64,000 nucleotides of DNA from Petrosia ficiformis (lineage: Eukaryota; Porifera; Demospongiae; Haplosclerida; Petrosiidae), in contig OX345638.1 in the NCBI GenBank assembly GCA_947044365.1, positions 3,243,201 through 3,307,200 of the forward strand, read 5' to 3'. The notes below the pieces were generated by a model. That model had not been told where the DNA came from, searched no databases, and worked only from the letters and a program-made list of their open reading frames with translations. The stretch's first letter is position 1; each line of letters opens with the position of its first letter. Shown here piece after piece: positions 32,756-47,582 of the stretch. The position numbers and the translations under genes were made by a program.

Positions 32756-35700
32756 AATATGGCGAGACTAGAGACTACTGTTACAGGAGTTACCACGGTA
32801 ACAGTCGAAACTACTCTGACTGTAGAGACTACAGTGACAGTAGAGACTACTGTGACAGTTGAGACTATTGTGATGTGACGGTAGATACTACTGTGACTGT
32901 AGAGAGTACTGCGACAGCAGAGATAGCGGTGACAGTTGAAACTACTGTGACAGTAGAGACTACTGTGACAGTAGAGACCATTGTGACTATAGATACTACT
33001 GTGACAGCACTTACCACTGTGACAGTAGAGACTATTGTGACTATAGAGACAACTGCGACAGCAGAAACAGCGGTGACAGTTGAAACTACTGTGACAGTAG
33101 AGACATTTGTGACAGTAAAGAATATTCTGAATATAGCGACTACTGTGAGAGTAGATTCAATTTTGACAGTAGCGCCAATTGTGACAGTAGAGACTTTTGT
33201 GACAGTGGAGACTATTGTGACATTAGAGACTATTGTGACCATAAAGACTATTGTGACAGTAAAGACTATAGGCACTTGTGACAGTAGACAATACAGTGAC
33301 AGTAGAGACTACTGTGACAGTAGAGACTACTGTGACAATAGACTCTACTGTGACAGTAGAGACTACAGTGACAGTAGAGACTACTGCGACAGTAGAGACT
33401 ACTCTGACTGTAGAGACTACTGCGAAATTAGAGACTATTGTGGGTATAGATACTTGTCTGAAATAGTTACCACTGCGGCAGTAGAGACTATTGTGACAGT
33501 TGAGACTATTGTGACAGTGAAGACAATTGTGACTATAGAGATTATTGTGACAGTAGAGACTATTGTGACCATAGAGACTATTGTGACAGTAAAGACTATA
33601 GGCACTTGTGACAGTACACACTACAGTGACAGTAGAGACTGCTGTGACAGTAGAGACTACTGTGACAATAGACTCTACTGTGACAGTAGAGACTGCAGTG
33701 ACAGTAGAGACTACTGCGACAGTAGAGACTACTCTGACTGTAGAGACTACTGCGAAATTAAAGACTATTGTGGGTATAGATAGACACTTCTGTGAAATAG
33801 TTACCACTGCGGCAGTAGAGACTATTGTGACAGTTGAGACTATTGTGACAGTGAAGACAATTGTGACTATTGATACCACTGTGACAGCAGTTACCTCTGT
33901 GACAGTAGAGACAATAGTGACAGTGGAGACTATTGTGACTATAGAGACTGTTGTGACAGTAGAGACTATAGGCACTTGTGACAGTAGAGACTATTGTTAG
34001 AATAGAGACTACTCTGACAATAGACCCTCCTGTGACACTAGACAGTGGAGACTACTGTGACAGTAAAGACTACTGCGACAGCAGAGACAGCGGTGACGGT
34101 TGAAACTACTGTGACAGTAGAGACTACTGCGACATCAGAGACTGCGGTGACAGTTGAAACTACTATGACAGTTAAAGACTATTGTGACAGTAGACCATTG
34201 ACAGTAGAGAGTACTGTGAAAATACACTCTACTCTCACAGTAGAGACTACAGTGACAGCAGTTAACACCATGATATTAGAGACTACTGCAACAGCAGCGA
34301 CTGCAGTGACAGTAGAGACTATTGTGACTATAGAAACTGTTGTGACAGTAGAGACTATAGGCACTTGTGACAGTAGAGACTATTGTGTGAGTAGAGACTA
34401 CTGTGAAAATAGACTCTTCTGTGACAGAAGTGACTACTGTTACAGTAGAGAAAATTGTGACAGTAGATACAATTGTGACGGTATAGACAATTGTGACTAT
34501 GGAAACTACGGTGACAGTAGAGACAATTGTGACAGTAGAGACAATTTTGACAGTAGAGACTATTGTGACAGTAGAGACTATTGTGACAATAGAGACAACT
34601 GTGACAGTAGAGACAATTTTGACAGTGGAGACTATTGTTACTACAGAGAGTGTTGTGACAGTAGAGACTATTGGCACTTGTGACAGTAGAGACTACTGTG
34701 AGAGTAGAGACTACTGTTACAGTAGAGACATTTGTGACAGTAGATACAATTTTGACAGTAAAGACAATTGTGAGTATAGAAACTATTGTGACAGTAGTGA
34801 CAATTGTGACAGTAGAGACAATTGTGACAGTAGAGACTATTGTGACAGTATAGACATTGGAGACAATTTTTTACAGTATAGACAATTGTGACAGTAGATA
34901 CTATTTTGACAGCAGTGACAATTGTGATTATAGAAACTACTGTGACAGTAGAGACAATTGTGACAGTAGAGACAATTGTGACAGTAGAGACTATTGCGAC
35001 AGGAGAGACTATAGAGACTACTGTGAAATTATAGACATTTGTGACAGTAGAGACAATTGTGACAGTGTATACTATTGTGACATTGGAGACTATTTTGACA
35101 GTAGAGACTATTGTGACTATAGAGACTACTGTGACAGCAGTTACCACTGTAACTGTAGAGACTATTGTGACAGTAGAGATGATTGTGACAGTGGAGACTA
35201 TTGTGACATTAGAGACTATTGTGAGTATAGAGACTACTGTGACAGTAGTCACCGCTGTGACAGTAAAGACTACTCTGACAGTTGAGACTACTGCAACAGC
35301 AGAGACTGCAGTGACAGTTGAAACTACTGCCACAGTAGACACTAACTTTGACTGTAGAAACTACTGCGACAGCAGTGGCCAACTTTACATTATTGCTACT
35401 GCGACAGTTGAGACTACTCTGACAGTAGAGACTACTGTGAGAGTAGAGACCATTGTGACTATAGATACTACTGTGACAGCACTTACCACTGTGACAGTAG
35501 AGACTATTGTGACTATAGAGACAACTGCGACAGCAAAAACAGCGGTGACAGTTGAAACTACTGTGACAGTAGAGACATTTGTGACAGTAAAGAATATTTT
35601 GAATATAGAGACTACTGTGAGAGTAGATTCAATTGTGACAGTAGCGCCAATTGTGACAGTAGAGACTTTTGTGACAGTGGAGACTATTGTGACATTAGAG

Positions 35701-38700
35701 ACTATTGTGACCATAGAGACTATTGTGACAGTAAAGACTATAGGCACTTGTGACAGTACACACTACAGTGACAGTAGAGACTGCTGTGACAGTAGAGACT
35801 ACTGTGACAATAGACTCTACTGTGACAGTAGAGACTACAGTGACAGTAGAGACTACTGCGACAGTAGAGACTACTCTGACTGTAGAGACTACTGCGAAAT
35901 TAAAGACTATTGTGGGTATAGATAGACACTTCTGTGAAATAGTTACCACTGCGGCAGTAGAGACTATTGTGACAGTTGAGACTATTGTGACAGTGAAGAC
36001 AATTGTGACTATTGATACCACTGTGACAGCAGTTACCTCTGTGACAGTAGAGACAATAGTGACAGTGGAGACTATTGTGACTATAGAGACTGTTGTGACA
36101 GTAGAGACTATAGGCACTTGTGACAGTAGAGACTATTGTGAGAATAGAGACTACTCTGACAATAGACTCTCCTGTGACACTAGACAGTGGAGACTACTGT
36201 GACAGTAAAGAGTACTGCGTCAGCAGAGACAGCGGTGACAGTAGAGACAATTGTGACATTAGAGACTATTGCGACAGTAGAGACTATTGTGACTATAAAG
36301 ACTACGATGACAGTAGAGACAATAGTGACAGTGGAGACTATTGTGACTATAGAGACATTTGTGACAGTTGAGAGGATAGGCACTTGTGACAGTAGAGACT
36401 ACTGTGAGAGTAGAGAGTACTGTGACAATAGACTCTACTGTGACAATAATGACTACTGTTACAGTAGAGACAATTGTGACAGTAGAAACAATTGTGAGAT
36501 TAGAGACTATTGCGACAGTAGAGACTATTGTGACTATAAAGACTACAATGACAGTAGAGACAATAGTGACAGTGGAGACTATTGTGACTATAGATACATT
36601 TATGACAGTTGAGAGTATAGGCACTTGTGACAGTAGAAACTACTGTGAGAGTAGAGAGTACTGTGACAATAGACTCTACTGTGACAGTAATGACTACTGT
36701 TACAGTAGAGACAATTGTGACAGTAGAGACAATTGTGAGATTAGAGACTATTGCGACAGTAGAGACTATTGTGACTATAAAGACTACAATGACAGTAGAG
36801 ACAATAGTGACAGTGGAGACTATTGTGACTATAGAGACATTTATGACAGTTGAGAGTATAGGCACTTGTGACAGTAGAGACTACTGTGAGAGTAGAGACT
36901 ACTGTGACAATAGATTCTACTGTGACAGTAGTGACAACTGTTGCAGTAGACACAATTGTGCCAGTCGAGACTATTGTGAGAGTAGAGACTATTGTGACAG
37001 TGGAAACTATTGTGACAGTAGAGACTATTGTGACATTGGAGACGATTGTGACCATAGAGACTACTGTGACTATAGAGACTACTGTGAGAGTAGAGACAAT
37101 TGTGACAGTAGAGACTATTGTGATATTTGAGACTGCGGTGACAAGAGAGACTATTGTGACCTTAGAGATTATGGTGACCATAGAGACTACAGGCAATTGT
37201 GACAGTAGAGACTACTGGGAGAGTAGAGACTATTTTGACAATAGACTCTATTCTGACAATAGAGACTACAGTGACAGTAGAGACTACTGCGACAGCAGAG
37301 ACAGCGGTGACTGTTGAAACTACTGTGACAGTTAGAGACTACTGTGACTTTAGACTCTACTGTGAGAGTAGAGACTACTGTGACAGCAGTTACCACCGTG
37401 ATATTAGAGAACACTGCGACAGCAGAGACTGCAGTGACAGTAGGGAATATTGTGACTATAGAGACTACTGTGAGAGTTGAGACTATTATGACATTAGAGA
37501 CTATTGTGACAGTGGAGACTATTGTGACAGTAGAAACAATTGTGACAGTGGAGACAATTGTGGCAGTATAGACTATAGTGAAAGTGGCGACTATAGCTAC
37601 ACTAGAGACTACATGGTGACAGTCGAGAATACTCTGACTGAAGAGACTACTGAGACAGTAGAGTCTATTGTGACTATAGAGACTACTGTGACAGTAGAGA
37701 TAATTGTGACAGTAGAGATAGTTGTGACAGTATAGACTATTGTGATAGTGCAGATAATTGTGACAGTAGAGACCAATTTTGTCTGTAGAGACTACTGTGA
37801 CAGCAGTTACCACTGTGACAGTAGAGACTATTGTGACCATAGAGACTATTGTGACAGTAGAGAATATAGGCACTTGTAGCAGTAGAGACTACTGTGAGAG
37901 TAGAGACTACTGTGACAATAGAATCTACTGTGAGAGTATAGACTACTCTGACAGCAGTTACCACCGTGACATTAGAGAACACTGCGACAGCAGAGACTGC
38001 AGTGACAGTAGGGAATATAGCGACTATAGAGACTACTGTGACAGCAGTTACCACTGTTACAGTAGAGACTATTGCGACAGTAGAGACTATTGTGACAGTG
38101 GAGACTATTGTGACAGTGGAGACAATTGTGACAGTAGAGATAATTGTGACAGTATAGACAAAATGATAGTACAGATAATTGTGACAGTAGAGACTAAATG
38201 TGTCTATAGAGACTACTGTGACAGCAGTTACCACTGTGAGAGTAGAGACTATTGTGACCATAAAGACTATTGTGACTGTAGAGACAATAGGCACTTGTGA
38301 CAGTAGAGACTACTGTGAGAGTAGAGATTACTGTGAAAATAGGCTCTACTGTCACAGTAGAGACTACAGTGACAATAGAGACTACTGTGACATTTGAGAC
38401 TACTGCGAGAGTAGAGACTACTCTGACTGTAGAGACTTCTGTGACAGTAGAGATTATTGGGGCCATAGATACTTCTGTGACAGCAGGTACCACTGGCAGT
38501 AAGGACTATTGTGACAGTGGAGACTTTTGTGACTACAGAGACTGTTGTGACAGTAGAGACTATAGGCACTTGTGACAGTAGAGACAACAGTGACAGTAGA
38601 GACTACTGTGAAAATTGAAACTACTGTGACAGTAGAGACTACTGTGACAATAGTCTCCTGTCATAGTAGAGACTACTGTGACAATAGACTCTACTGTCAC

Positions 38701-41700
38701 AGTAGAGACTACTGTGACAGCAGTTACCACCGTGATATTAGAGACTACTGCGACAGCAGCGACTGCAGTGACAGTTAGAGACTATTGTGACTATAGAGAC
38801 TGTTGTGACAGTAGAGACTATAGGCACTTGTGAGAGTAGAGACTACTGTGAGAGTAGAGACTACTGTGACAATAGACTCTACTGTTACAGTAGAAACAAT
38901 TATGACAGTAGAGACAATTGTGACAGTAGAGACTATTGCGACAGTAGAGACTATTGTGACTATGGAGACTACGATGACAGTAGAGACAATAGTAAGTGTG
39001 GAGACTTTTGTGACTATAGAGACTTTTGTGACCGTAGAGACTATAGGCAATTGTGACAGTAGAGACTACTGTGAGAGTAGAGACTACTGTGACAATAGAC
39101 TCTAATGTGACTGTAGTGACTACTGTTACAGTAGAGACAATTGTGACAGTAGAGACTATTGTGACAGTAGAGACTATTGCGAAAGTAGAAACTCTTGTGT
39201 GAGTAGAGACTATTGTGACAGCGGAGACTATTGTGACAGTAGAGGCTATTGTGACAGGAGTTACCACGATGACAGTCGAGAATACTCTGACTTTAGAGAC
39301 TACTGTGACAGTAGAGACTATTATGACTATAGAGACTACTGTGACAGTAGAGATAATTGTGACAGTAGAGATAATTTTGACAGTATAGACTATTTTGTTA
39401 GTGCAGATAATTGTGAAAGTAGAGAACAATAGTGTCTATAGAGACTACTGTGAAAGCAGTTACCACTGTGACAGTAGAGACTATTGTGACCATAGAGACT
39501 ATTGTGACAGAAGAGACTATAGGCACTTGTGGCAGTAGAGACTACTGTGAGAGTAGAGACTACTGTGACAATAGAATCTACTGTGAGAGTAGAGAATACT
39601 GTGACAGCACTTACTACCATGACATTAGAGAAAACTGTGACAGCAGAGACTGCGGTGACAGTAGGGAATATAGGACTATAGAGACTACTGTGACAGCAGT
39701 TACCACTGTTACAGTAGAGAATATTGTGACAGTAGAGACTATTGTGACAGTGGAGACTATTGTGACAGTAGAGACAATTGTGAGAGTAGAGATAATTTTG
39801 ACAGTATAGACTATTGTGATAGTTTAGATAACTGTGACAGTAGAGACTAATTGTGTCTATAGAGACTACTGTGACAGCAGTTACCACTGTGACAGTATAG
39901 ACTATTGTGACCATAGAGACTATTGTCACAGTAGAGACTATAGGCACTTGTGACAGTAGAGACTACTGTGACAGTAGAGACTACTGTGACAATAGACTCT
40001 ACTGTCACAGTAGACACTACAGTGACAGTAGAGACTACTGTGACAGTAGAGACTATTGTGTGTATAAATACTTCTGTGACAGCAGTTACCACTGTGGCAG
40101 TACAGACTATTGGGACAGTAGAGACTATTGTGACAGTGGAGACTATTGTGACTGTAGAGACAGTGGAGACTATTGTGACTGTAGAGACTATTGTGACAGT
40201 GGAGTCTATTGTGACTATAGAGACTATTGTGACAGTAGAGACTATAGGCACTTGTGACAGTAGAGACAACAGTGACAGTAGAGACTACTGCGACAGTTGA
40301 ACCTACTGTGACAGTAGAGACTACTGTGACAGTAGTCCCTTGTCACAGTCAAGACTACTGTGACAATAGACTCTACGGTCACAGTAGAGACTAATGTGAC
40401 AGTAGTTACCCTCGTGATATTAGAGACTACTGCGACAGCAGAGACTGCACTGACAGTAGAGACTATTATGAGTATAGAGACTACTGTGACAGTAGAGACA
40501 ATTGTGACATTAGAGACTGTTGTGACAGTAGAGACTATTTTGACTATAGAGACTACTGTGACAGTAGAGACAATTGTGACAGTCGAGACAATTGTGACAG
40601 TGGAAACTACTGTGACAGTAGAGACTACTGCGACATCAGAGACTGCGGTGAGTGTTGAAACTACTGTGACAGTTAAAGACTATTGGTGACAGTAGACTAT
40701 TGACAGTAGAGACTCCTGTGACAATACACTCTACTGTCACAGTAGAGACTACTGTGACAGCAGTTACCACCGTGACATTAGAGACTACTGCGACAGCTGC
40801 GATTGCAGTGACAGTAGAGACTATTGTGACTATAGAGACTGTTGTGACAGTAGAGACTGTAGGCAGTTGTGACAATAGAGACTACTGTGAGATTAGAGAC
40901 TACTGTGACAATAGACTCTACTGTGACAGTAGTGACTACTATTACAGTAGAGACAATTGTGACAGTAGAGACAATTGTGACAGTAGAGACTATTGTGAAA
41001 TGTAGAGACTTGTGTGACAGTAGAGACTATAGGCACTTGTGACAGTATAGACTATTGTGATATTAGATACTATTGTGGCCATAGATACTTCTGTGACAGC
41101 AGTTACCACTGTTGCAGTAGAGACTATCATGACAGTAGGGACTATTGTGACAGTGGAGACTTTTGAGACTGTTGTGACAGCAGAGACTATAGGCAATTGT
41201 GGCAGTAGAGACTACTGTGAGAGTAGAAAAAACTGTGACAATAGACTCTACTGTGTCAGTAGTGACTACTGTTACAGTAGAGACAATTGTGACAGATGAG
41301 ACTATTGTGACAGTAGAGACTATTGTGAAAGTAGAGACTATTGTGACTACAGAGACTACTGCGACAGCAGCAACTACAGTGACATTAGAGACTTTTGTGA
41401 CTATAGAGACTGTTGTGACAGTAGAGACTATAGGCAGTTGTGAGAGTAGAGACTACTGTGAGAGTAGAGACTACTGTGATAATAGAGTCTACTGTGACAG
41501 TAGTGACTACTGTTACAGTAGAGACAATTGTGACAGTAGAGACAATTGTGACAGTAGAGACTATTTCGACAGTAGAAAATATTGTGATTATAGAGACTAC
41601 GATGACAGTAGAGACAATAATGACAGTGGAGACTATGTTGACTATAGAGACTTTTGGGACCGTAGAGACTATAGGCACTTCTGAGAGTAGAGACAACAGT

Positions 41701-44700
41701 GACAGTAGAGACTACTGTGACAGTTGAAACTACTGTGACTGTAGACACTTCTGTGACAGTAGTCTCTTGTCACAGTACAGACTACTGTGACAATAGAGAC
41801 TATTGTGACCCTAGAGACTATTGTGACAGTAGAGACTATTGGCACTTGTGAGAGTAGAGACTACTGTGACCATAGACTCTACTGTCACAGTACAGACTAC
41901 AGAGACAGTAGAGACTACTGTGACATTTGAGCCTACTGCAACAGTAGAGACTACTCTGACTGCATAGACTACTGTGACAGTAGAGACTATTGTGGCTATA
42001 GATACTTCTGTGACAGCAGTTACCACTGGCAGTAAGGACTATTGTGACAGTGGAGACTTTTGTGACTATAGAGACTGTTGTGACATTAGAGACTATAGGC
42101 ACTTGTGACAGTAGAGACTAACGTGAGAGTAGTGACTACTGTGACGATAGACTCTATCTACTGTGACAGTAGAGTCTGCAGTGACAGTAGAGTCTACTGT
42201 GACAGTAGAGACTATTGTGGGTATAGATACTTCTGTGAAAACAGTTACCACTGTGGCAGTACAGACTATTGGGACAGTAGATAATATTGTGACAGTGGAA
42301 ACTATTGTGACAGTAGAGACTATTGTGACAGTGGAGACTATTGTGACTACAGAGACTATTGTGACAGTAGAGACTATAGGAACTTGTGACAGTAGAGACA
42401 ACAGTGAGAGTAGAGACTACTGTGACAGTTGAAACTACTGTGACAATGGAGACTACTGTGACAATATTCTATTGTCACAGTAGAGACTACTGTGACAATA
42501 GACTCTACTGTCATAGCAGAGACTAATGTGACAGCCCGTTACTCCCGTGACATTAGAGACTACTGCGACAGCAGAGACTGCAGTGACAGTAGAGACTATT
42601 GTGACTATAGAGACCACTGTGACAGTAGAGATAATTGTGACATTAGAGACTATTGTGACAGTAGAGACTATTGGGACTATAGAGACTACTCTGACAGTAG
42701 AGACAATTGTGACAGTCGAGACAATTGTGACCGTTGAAACTACTGTGACAGTAGAGACTACTGCGACATCAGAGACTGCGTTGAGAGTTGAAACTACTGT
42801 GACAGTTAAAGACTATTGGTGACAGTAGATTATTGACACTAGAGATTACTGTGACAATACACTCTACTGTCACAGTAGAGACTAGTATGACAGCAGTTAC
42901 CACCGTGATATTAGAGACTACTGCGACAGTAGCGACTGCTTTGACATTAGAGACTATTGTAACTATAGAGACTGTTGTGACAGTAGAGACTATAGGCACT
43001 TGTGACAGTAGAGACTACTGTGAGAGTAGAGACTACAGCGACAGCAGAGACAGCGGTGACAGTTGAAACTACTGTGACATTAGAGACTACTGCGACATCA
43101 GAGACTGCGGTGACAGTTGAAACTACTGTGACTGTTAAAGACTATTGTGACAGTAGACCATTGACAGTAGAGACTACTGTGACAGTAGAGACTACTGTGA
43201 CAATAGACTCTACTGTGACAGTAGAGACTACAGTGACAGTAGAGACTACTGTGACAGTAGAGACTATGGTGACAATGGAGACTATTGTGACTATAGAGAC
43301 TACTGCGACAGCAGAAACAGAGTTGACAGTTGAAACTACTGTGACAGTTAAAGTCTATTGTGACAGTAGACCATTGACAGTAAAGACTACTGTGACAATA
43401 CACTCTACTGTCACAGTAGATACTACTGTGACGACAGTTACCTCTGTGACAGTAGAGACAATAGTGACAGTGGAGACTATTGTGACTATAGAGACTGTTG
43501 TGACAGTAGAGACTATAGGCACATGTGACAGTAGAGACTATTGTGAGAATAGAGACTACTCTGACAATAGACTCTCCTATGACAGTAGAGACTACAGTGA
43601 CAGTGGAGACTACTGTGACAGTAGAGACTACAGCGACAGTAGAGACAGCGGTGACAGTTGAAACTACTTTGACAGTTAAAGTCTATTGTGACAGTAGACC
43701 ATTGACTGTAAAGACTATTGTGACAATACACTCTACTGTCACAGTAGAGACTACAGTGACAGCAGTTACCACAGTGATATTAGAGACTACTGCGACAGCA
43801 GCGAATGCAGTGACAGTAGAGACTATTGTTACTATGGAGACTGTTGTGACAGTAGAGACTGTAGGCACTTGTGACAGTAGAGACTACTGTGAGAGTAGAG
43901 ACTACTGTGACAATAGACTCTACTGTGACAGTAGTGACTACTGTTACAGTAGAGACAATTGTGACAGTATAGACTATTGTGACATTGGAGACTGGTTTGA
44001 CAGTAGAGGCTATTGTGACTATAGAGACTACTGTGACAGCAGTACCACTGTAACAGTAGAGACTATTGTGACAGTAGAGATTATTGTAACAGTGGAGACT
44101 TTTGTGACATTAGAGACTACTGTGACAGCAATCACCACTGTGACAGTAAAGACTTCTGTGACAGTTGAGACTACTGCGACAGCAGAGACTGCGGTGACAG
44201 TTGAAACTACTGCCACAGTAGACTATAATTTTGACTGTAGAAACTACTGCTATAGCAGTTGCCAAATTTACATTATAGCTACTGCGAAAGTTGAAACTAC
44301 TCTGACAGTAGAGACTACTGTGAGAGTAGAGACCATTGTGACTATAGATAATACTGTGACAGCAGTTACCACTGTGACAGTTTAGACTAGTGTGACATTA
44401 CAGACTTTTGTGACCATAGAGACTATTGTGACAGTAAAGACTATAGGCACTTGTCACAGTAGACAATACTGTGACAGTTGAGACTACTGTGACAGTAGAG
44501 ACTACTGTGACAATAGACTCTACTGTGACAGTAGAGACTACAGTGACAGTAGAGACTATTGTGACAGTAGAGACTATTGCGACAGTAGAGACCAATTTGA
44601 CTATAGAGACTACTACGACAGCAGAAACAGAGTTGACAGTTGAAACTCCTGTGACTGTAGAAACTATTGGCACTTGTGACAGTAGAGAAAACAGTGACAG

Positions 44701-47582
44701 TAGAGACTACTGTGACAATAGACTCTACTGTGACAGTACAGAATACAGTGACAGTTGAGACTACCCTGACATTTGAGACTACTGCGACAGTAGAGACTAT
44801 TTTGACTACAGAGACTACTGTGACAGCAGAAACAGAGGTGACAGTTGAAACTAATGTGACAGTAGAGACTATTTTGACAGTAGAGACTATAGGCACTTGT
44901 GACAGTAGAGACAACAGTGACTACTGTGACAGTTGAAACTACTGTGGCAGTAGAGACTACTGTGACAGTAGTCTTTTGTCACAGTAGAGACTACTGTGAC
45001 AATACACTCTACTGTCACAGTAGAGACTAATTTGACAGCAGTTACCCCCGTGACATTAGAGACTACTGCGACAGCTGAGACTGCAGTGACAGTAGAGAAT
45101 ATTGTGACTATAGAGACTACTGTGACAGTAGAGACAATTTTGACATTAGAGACTCTTGTGGCAGGAGAGACTATTGTGACTATGGAGACTAGTGGGACAG
45201 TAGAGACATTTGTGACAGTCGAGGCAATTGTGACAGTTGAAACTATTGTGACAGTAGAGACTACTGCGACATCAGCCTGAGGTGAGATTTGAAACTACTG
45301 TGACTGTTTAAGACTATTGGTGACAGTAGACTATTGACAGTAGAGATTACTGTGACAATACACTACTGTCACAGTAGAAACTGCTGTGACAGCAGTTACC
45401 ACCGTGACATTAGAGACTACTGCGACAGCAGCGACTGCAGTGACAGTAGACACTATATTGACTAAAGAGACTGTTGTGACAGTAGGGACTATAGGCACTT
45501 GTGACAGTAGAGACTACTGTTAGAGTAGAGACTACTGTGACAATAGACTCTACTGTGACAGTAATGACTACTGTTACAGTAGAGACAATTGTGACAATAG
45601 AGACTATTGTGACAGTAGAGACTATTGCGACAGTAGAGACTATTGTGGGTATAGATACTTCTGTGACTGTGGAGACTATTGTGACTATAGAGACTATTGT
45701 GACAGTAGAGACTATAGGCACTTGTGAAAGTAGAGACAACAGTGATAGTAGACAACAGTGACAGTTACCACTGTGGCAGTACACACTATTGGGACAGCAG
45801 AGACGATTGTGACAGTGGAGACTACTGTGACAGTAGAGACTATTGTGACAGTGGAGACTATTGTGACTATAAAGATTATTGTGACAGTAGAGACTATAGG
45901 CACTTGTGACAGTAGAGACAACAGTGACAGTAGAGACTACTGTGACAGTTGAATCTACTGTGATAGTAGTCTCTTGTCACAGTAGAGACTACTGTGACAA
46001 TAGACTCTACTGTCACAGTAGAGACTAATGTGACAGCAGTTACCCCCGTGACATTATAGACTACTGTGACAGAAGAGACTGCATTGAGAGTAGAGACTAT
46101 TGTGACTATAGAGACTACTTTGACATTAGAGACAATTGTGACATTAAAGACAATTGTGACAGTAAAAACTGTTGTGACTATAGAGACTACTGTGACAGTA
46201 GAGATAATTGTGACAGTAGAGATAATTGTGACAGTATAGACTATTGTGATAGTGCAGATAATATTGACAGAAGAGACCAATTGTGTCTATAGAGACTACT
46301 GTGATAGCAGTTACCACTGTGACATTAGAGACTATTGTGACCATAGAGACTATTGTGACAGTAGAGACTATAGGCACTTGTGGCAGTAGAGACTACTGTG
46401 AGAGTAGAGACTACTGTGACAATAGAATCTACTGTGAGTGTAGAGACTACAGTGAAAGTAGAGACTACTTGGACATCAGAGACTACGGTGAAAGTTGAGA
46501 CTACTGTGAAAGTTTAGACTACTGCGACAGTAGAGACTACTCTGACAGTAGAGACTACTGTGAAAATAGAGACTATTGTGGGTATAGATACTTCTGTGAC
46601 AACAGTTACCACTGTGGTACAGTTACCACTGTGGCAGTAAAGACTATTGCAACAGTTGAGACTATTGTGACAGTGGAGACTATTGTGACTATAGATACTA
46701 CTGTGACAACAGTTACCTCTGTGACAGTAGAGACAATAGGGACAGTGGAGACTATTGTGACTATAGAGACTGTTGTGACAGTAGAGATTATAGGCACCTG
46801 TGACAGTAGAGACTATTGTGAGAATAGAGACTACTCTGACAATAGGCTCTCCTATGACAGTAGAGACTACAGTGACAGTGGAGACTACTGTGACAGTAGA
46901 GACTAATGCGACAGCAGAGACAGCGGTGACAGTTGAAACTACTGTGACATTAGAGACTACTGCGACATCAGAGACTGCGGTGACAGTTGAAACTACTGTG
47001 ACTGTTAAAGACTATTGTGAGTGTAGACCATTGACAGTAGAGACTACTGTGACAATACACTCTACTGTCACAGTAGAGACTACAGTGACAGCAGTTACCA
47101 CCGTGACATTAGAGACTACTGCGACAGCAGCGACTGCAGTGACAGTTAGAGACTATTGTGACTATAGAGACAGTTGTGACAGTAGATACTATAGGCACTT
47201 GACAGTAGAGACTACTGTGAGAGTAGAGAGTACTGTGACAATAGACTCTACTGTGACAGTAGTGAATACTGTTACAGTAGAGACAATTATGACAGTAGAG
47301 ACAATTGTGACAGTAGAGACTATTGCAACAGTAGAGACTATATTGACTATAGTCTCTACGGTGACAGTAAAGACTATTGTGATGTGACAGTAGAGACTAC
47401 TGTGACAGTAGAGTCGATTGTGATAATAGACTAAATTCTGACAGTAGAGACTACAGTGACTGTAGAGACTACTCTAACAGTAGAGACTACTGCGACAGCA
47501 GAGAGAGCGGTGACAGTGGAAAATACTGTGACAGTTAGAGACTACTGTGACAATAGACTCTACTGTGAGAGTAGAGACTACT
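32756..47582. repeat. 18-bp minisatellite, uniformly oriented left half
   Basis: About 14.8 kb of a unit reading GACAGTAGAGACTACTGT (variants with ATT, GCG, TAT). The unit holds a perfect dyad, ACAGTAG-AGA-CTACTGT. Orientation is constant apart from isolated single inverted units such as AGTCTCTTGTCACAG (near 41765, 45968). A longer variant with seven extra bases, TATAGGCACTTGTGACAG, recurs every few hundred bases and shifts the reading phase. Higher-order copies include a 241-bp triplet at 36386, 36627 and 36868, and a duplication of 32974-33470 at 35446-35940. Four of six frames stay open over the consensus, giving up to about 300 spurious codons of (TVETTV)n or (DSRDYC)n type. Confidence 0.95.
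35325..35410. repeat. Non-canonical 85-bp module within the 18-bp array (first of seven copies)
   Basis: A stretch with GCCAACTTTACATTA departs from the 18-base consensus and acts as a marker of higher-order copies. Plus-orientation copies centre near 35385, 44268 and 59284. Minus-orientation copies (TAATGTAAAGTTGGC) centre near 47729, 49941, 52628 and 54979. Its flanks read ACACTAACTTTGACTGTAG and CTACTGCGACAGTTGAG. Confidence 0.8.

Noticed and set aside
32875..33783. 302-residue protein (TVETTV repeats) as a real gene
   Set aside because: Comparable frames exist on both strands and throughout the array. They follow from an 18-base unit lacking stops and end at register-shifting variants. 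No start context or unique domain is present.
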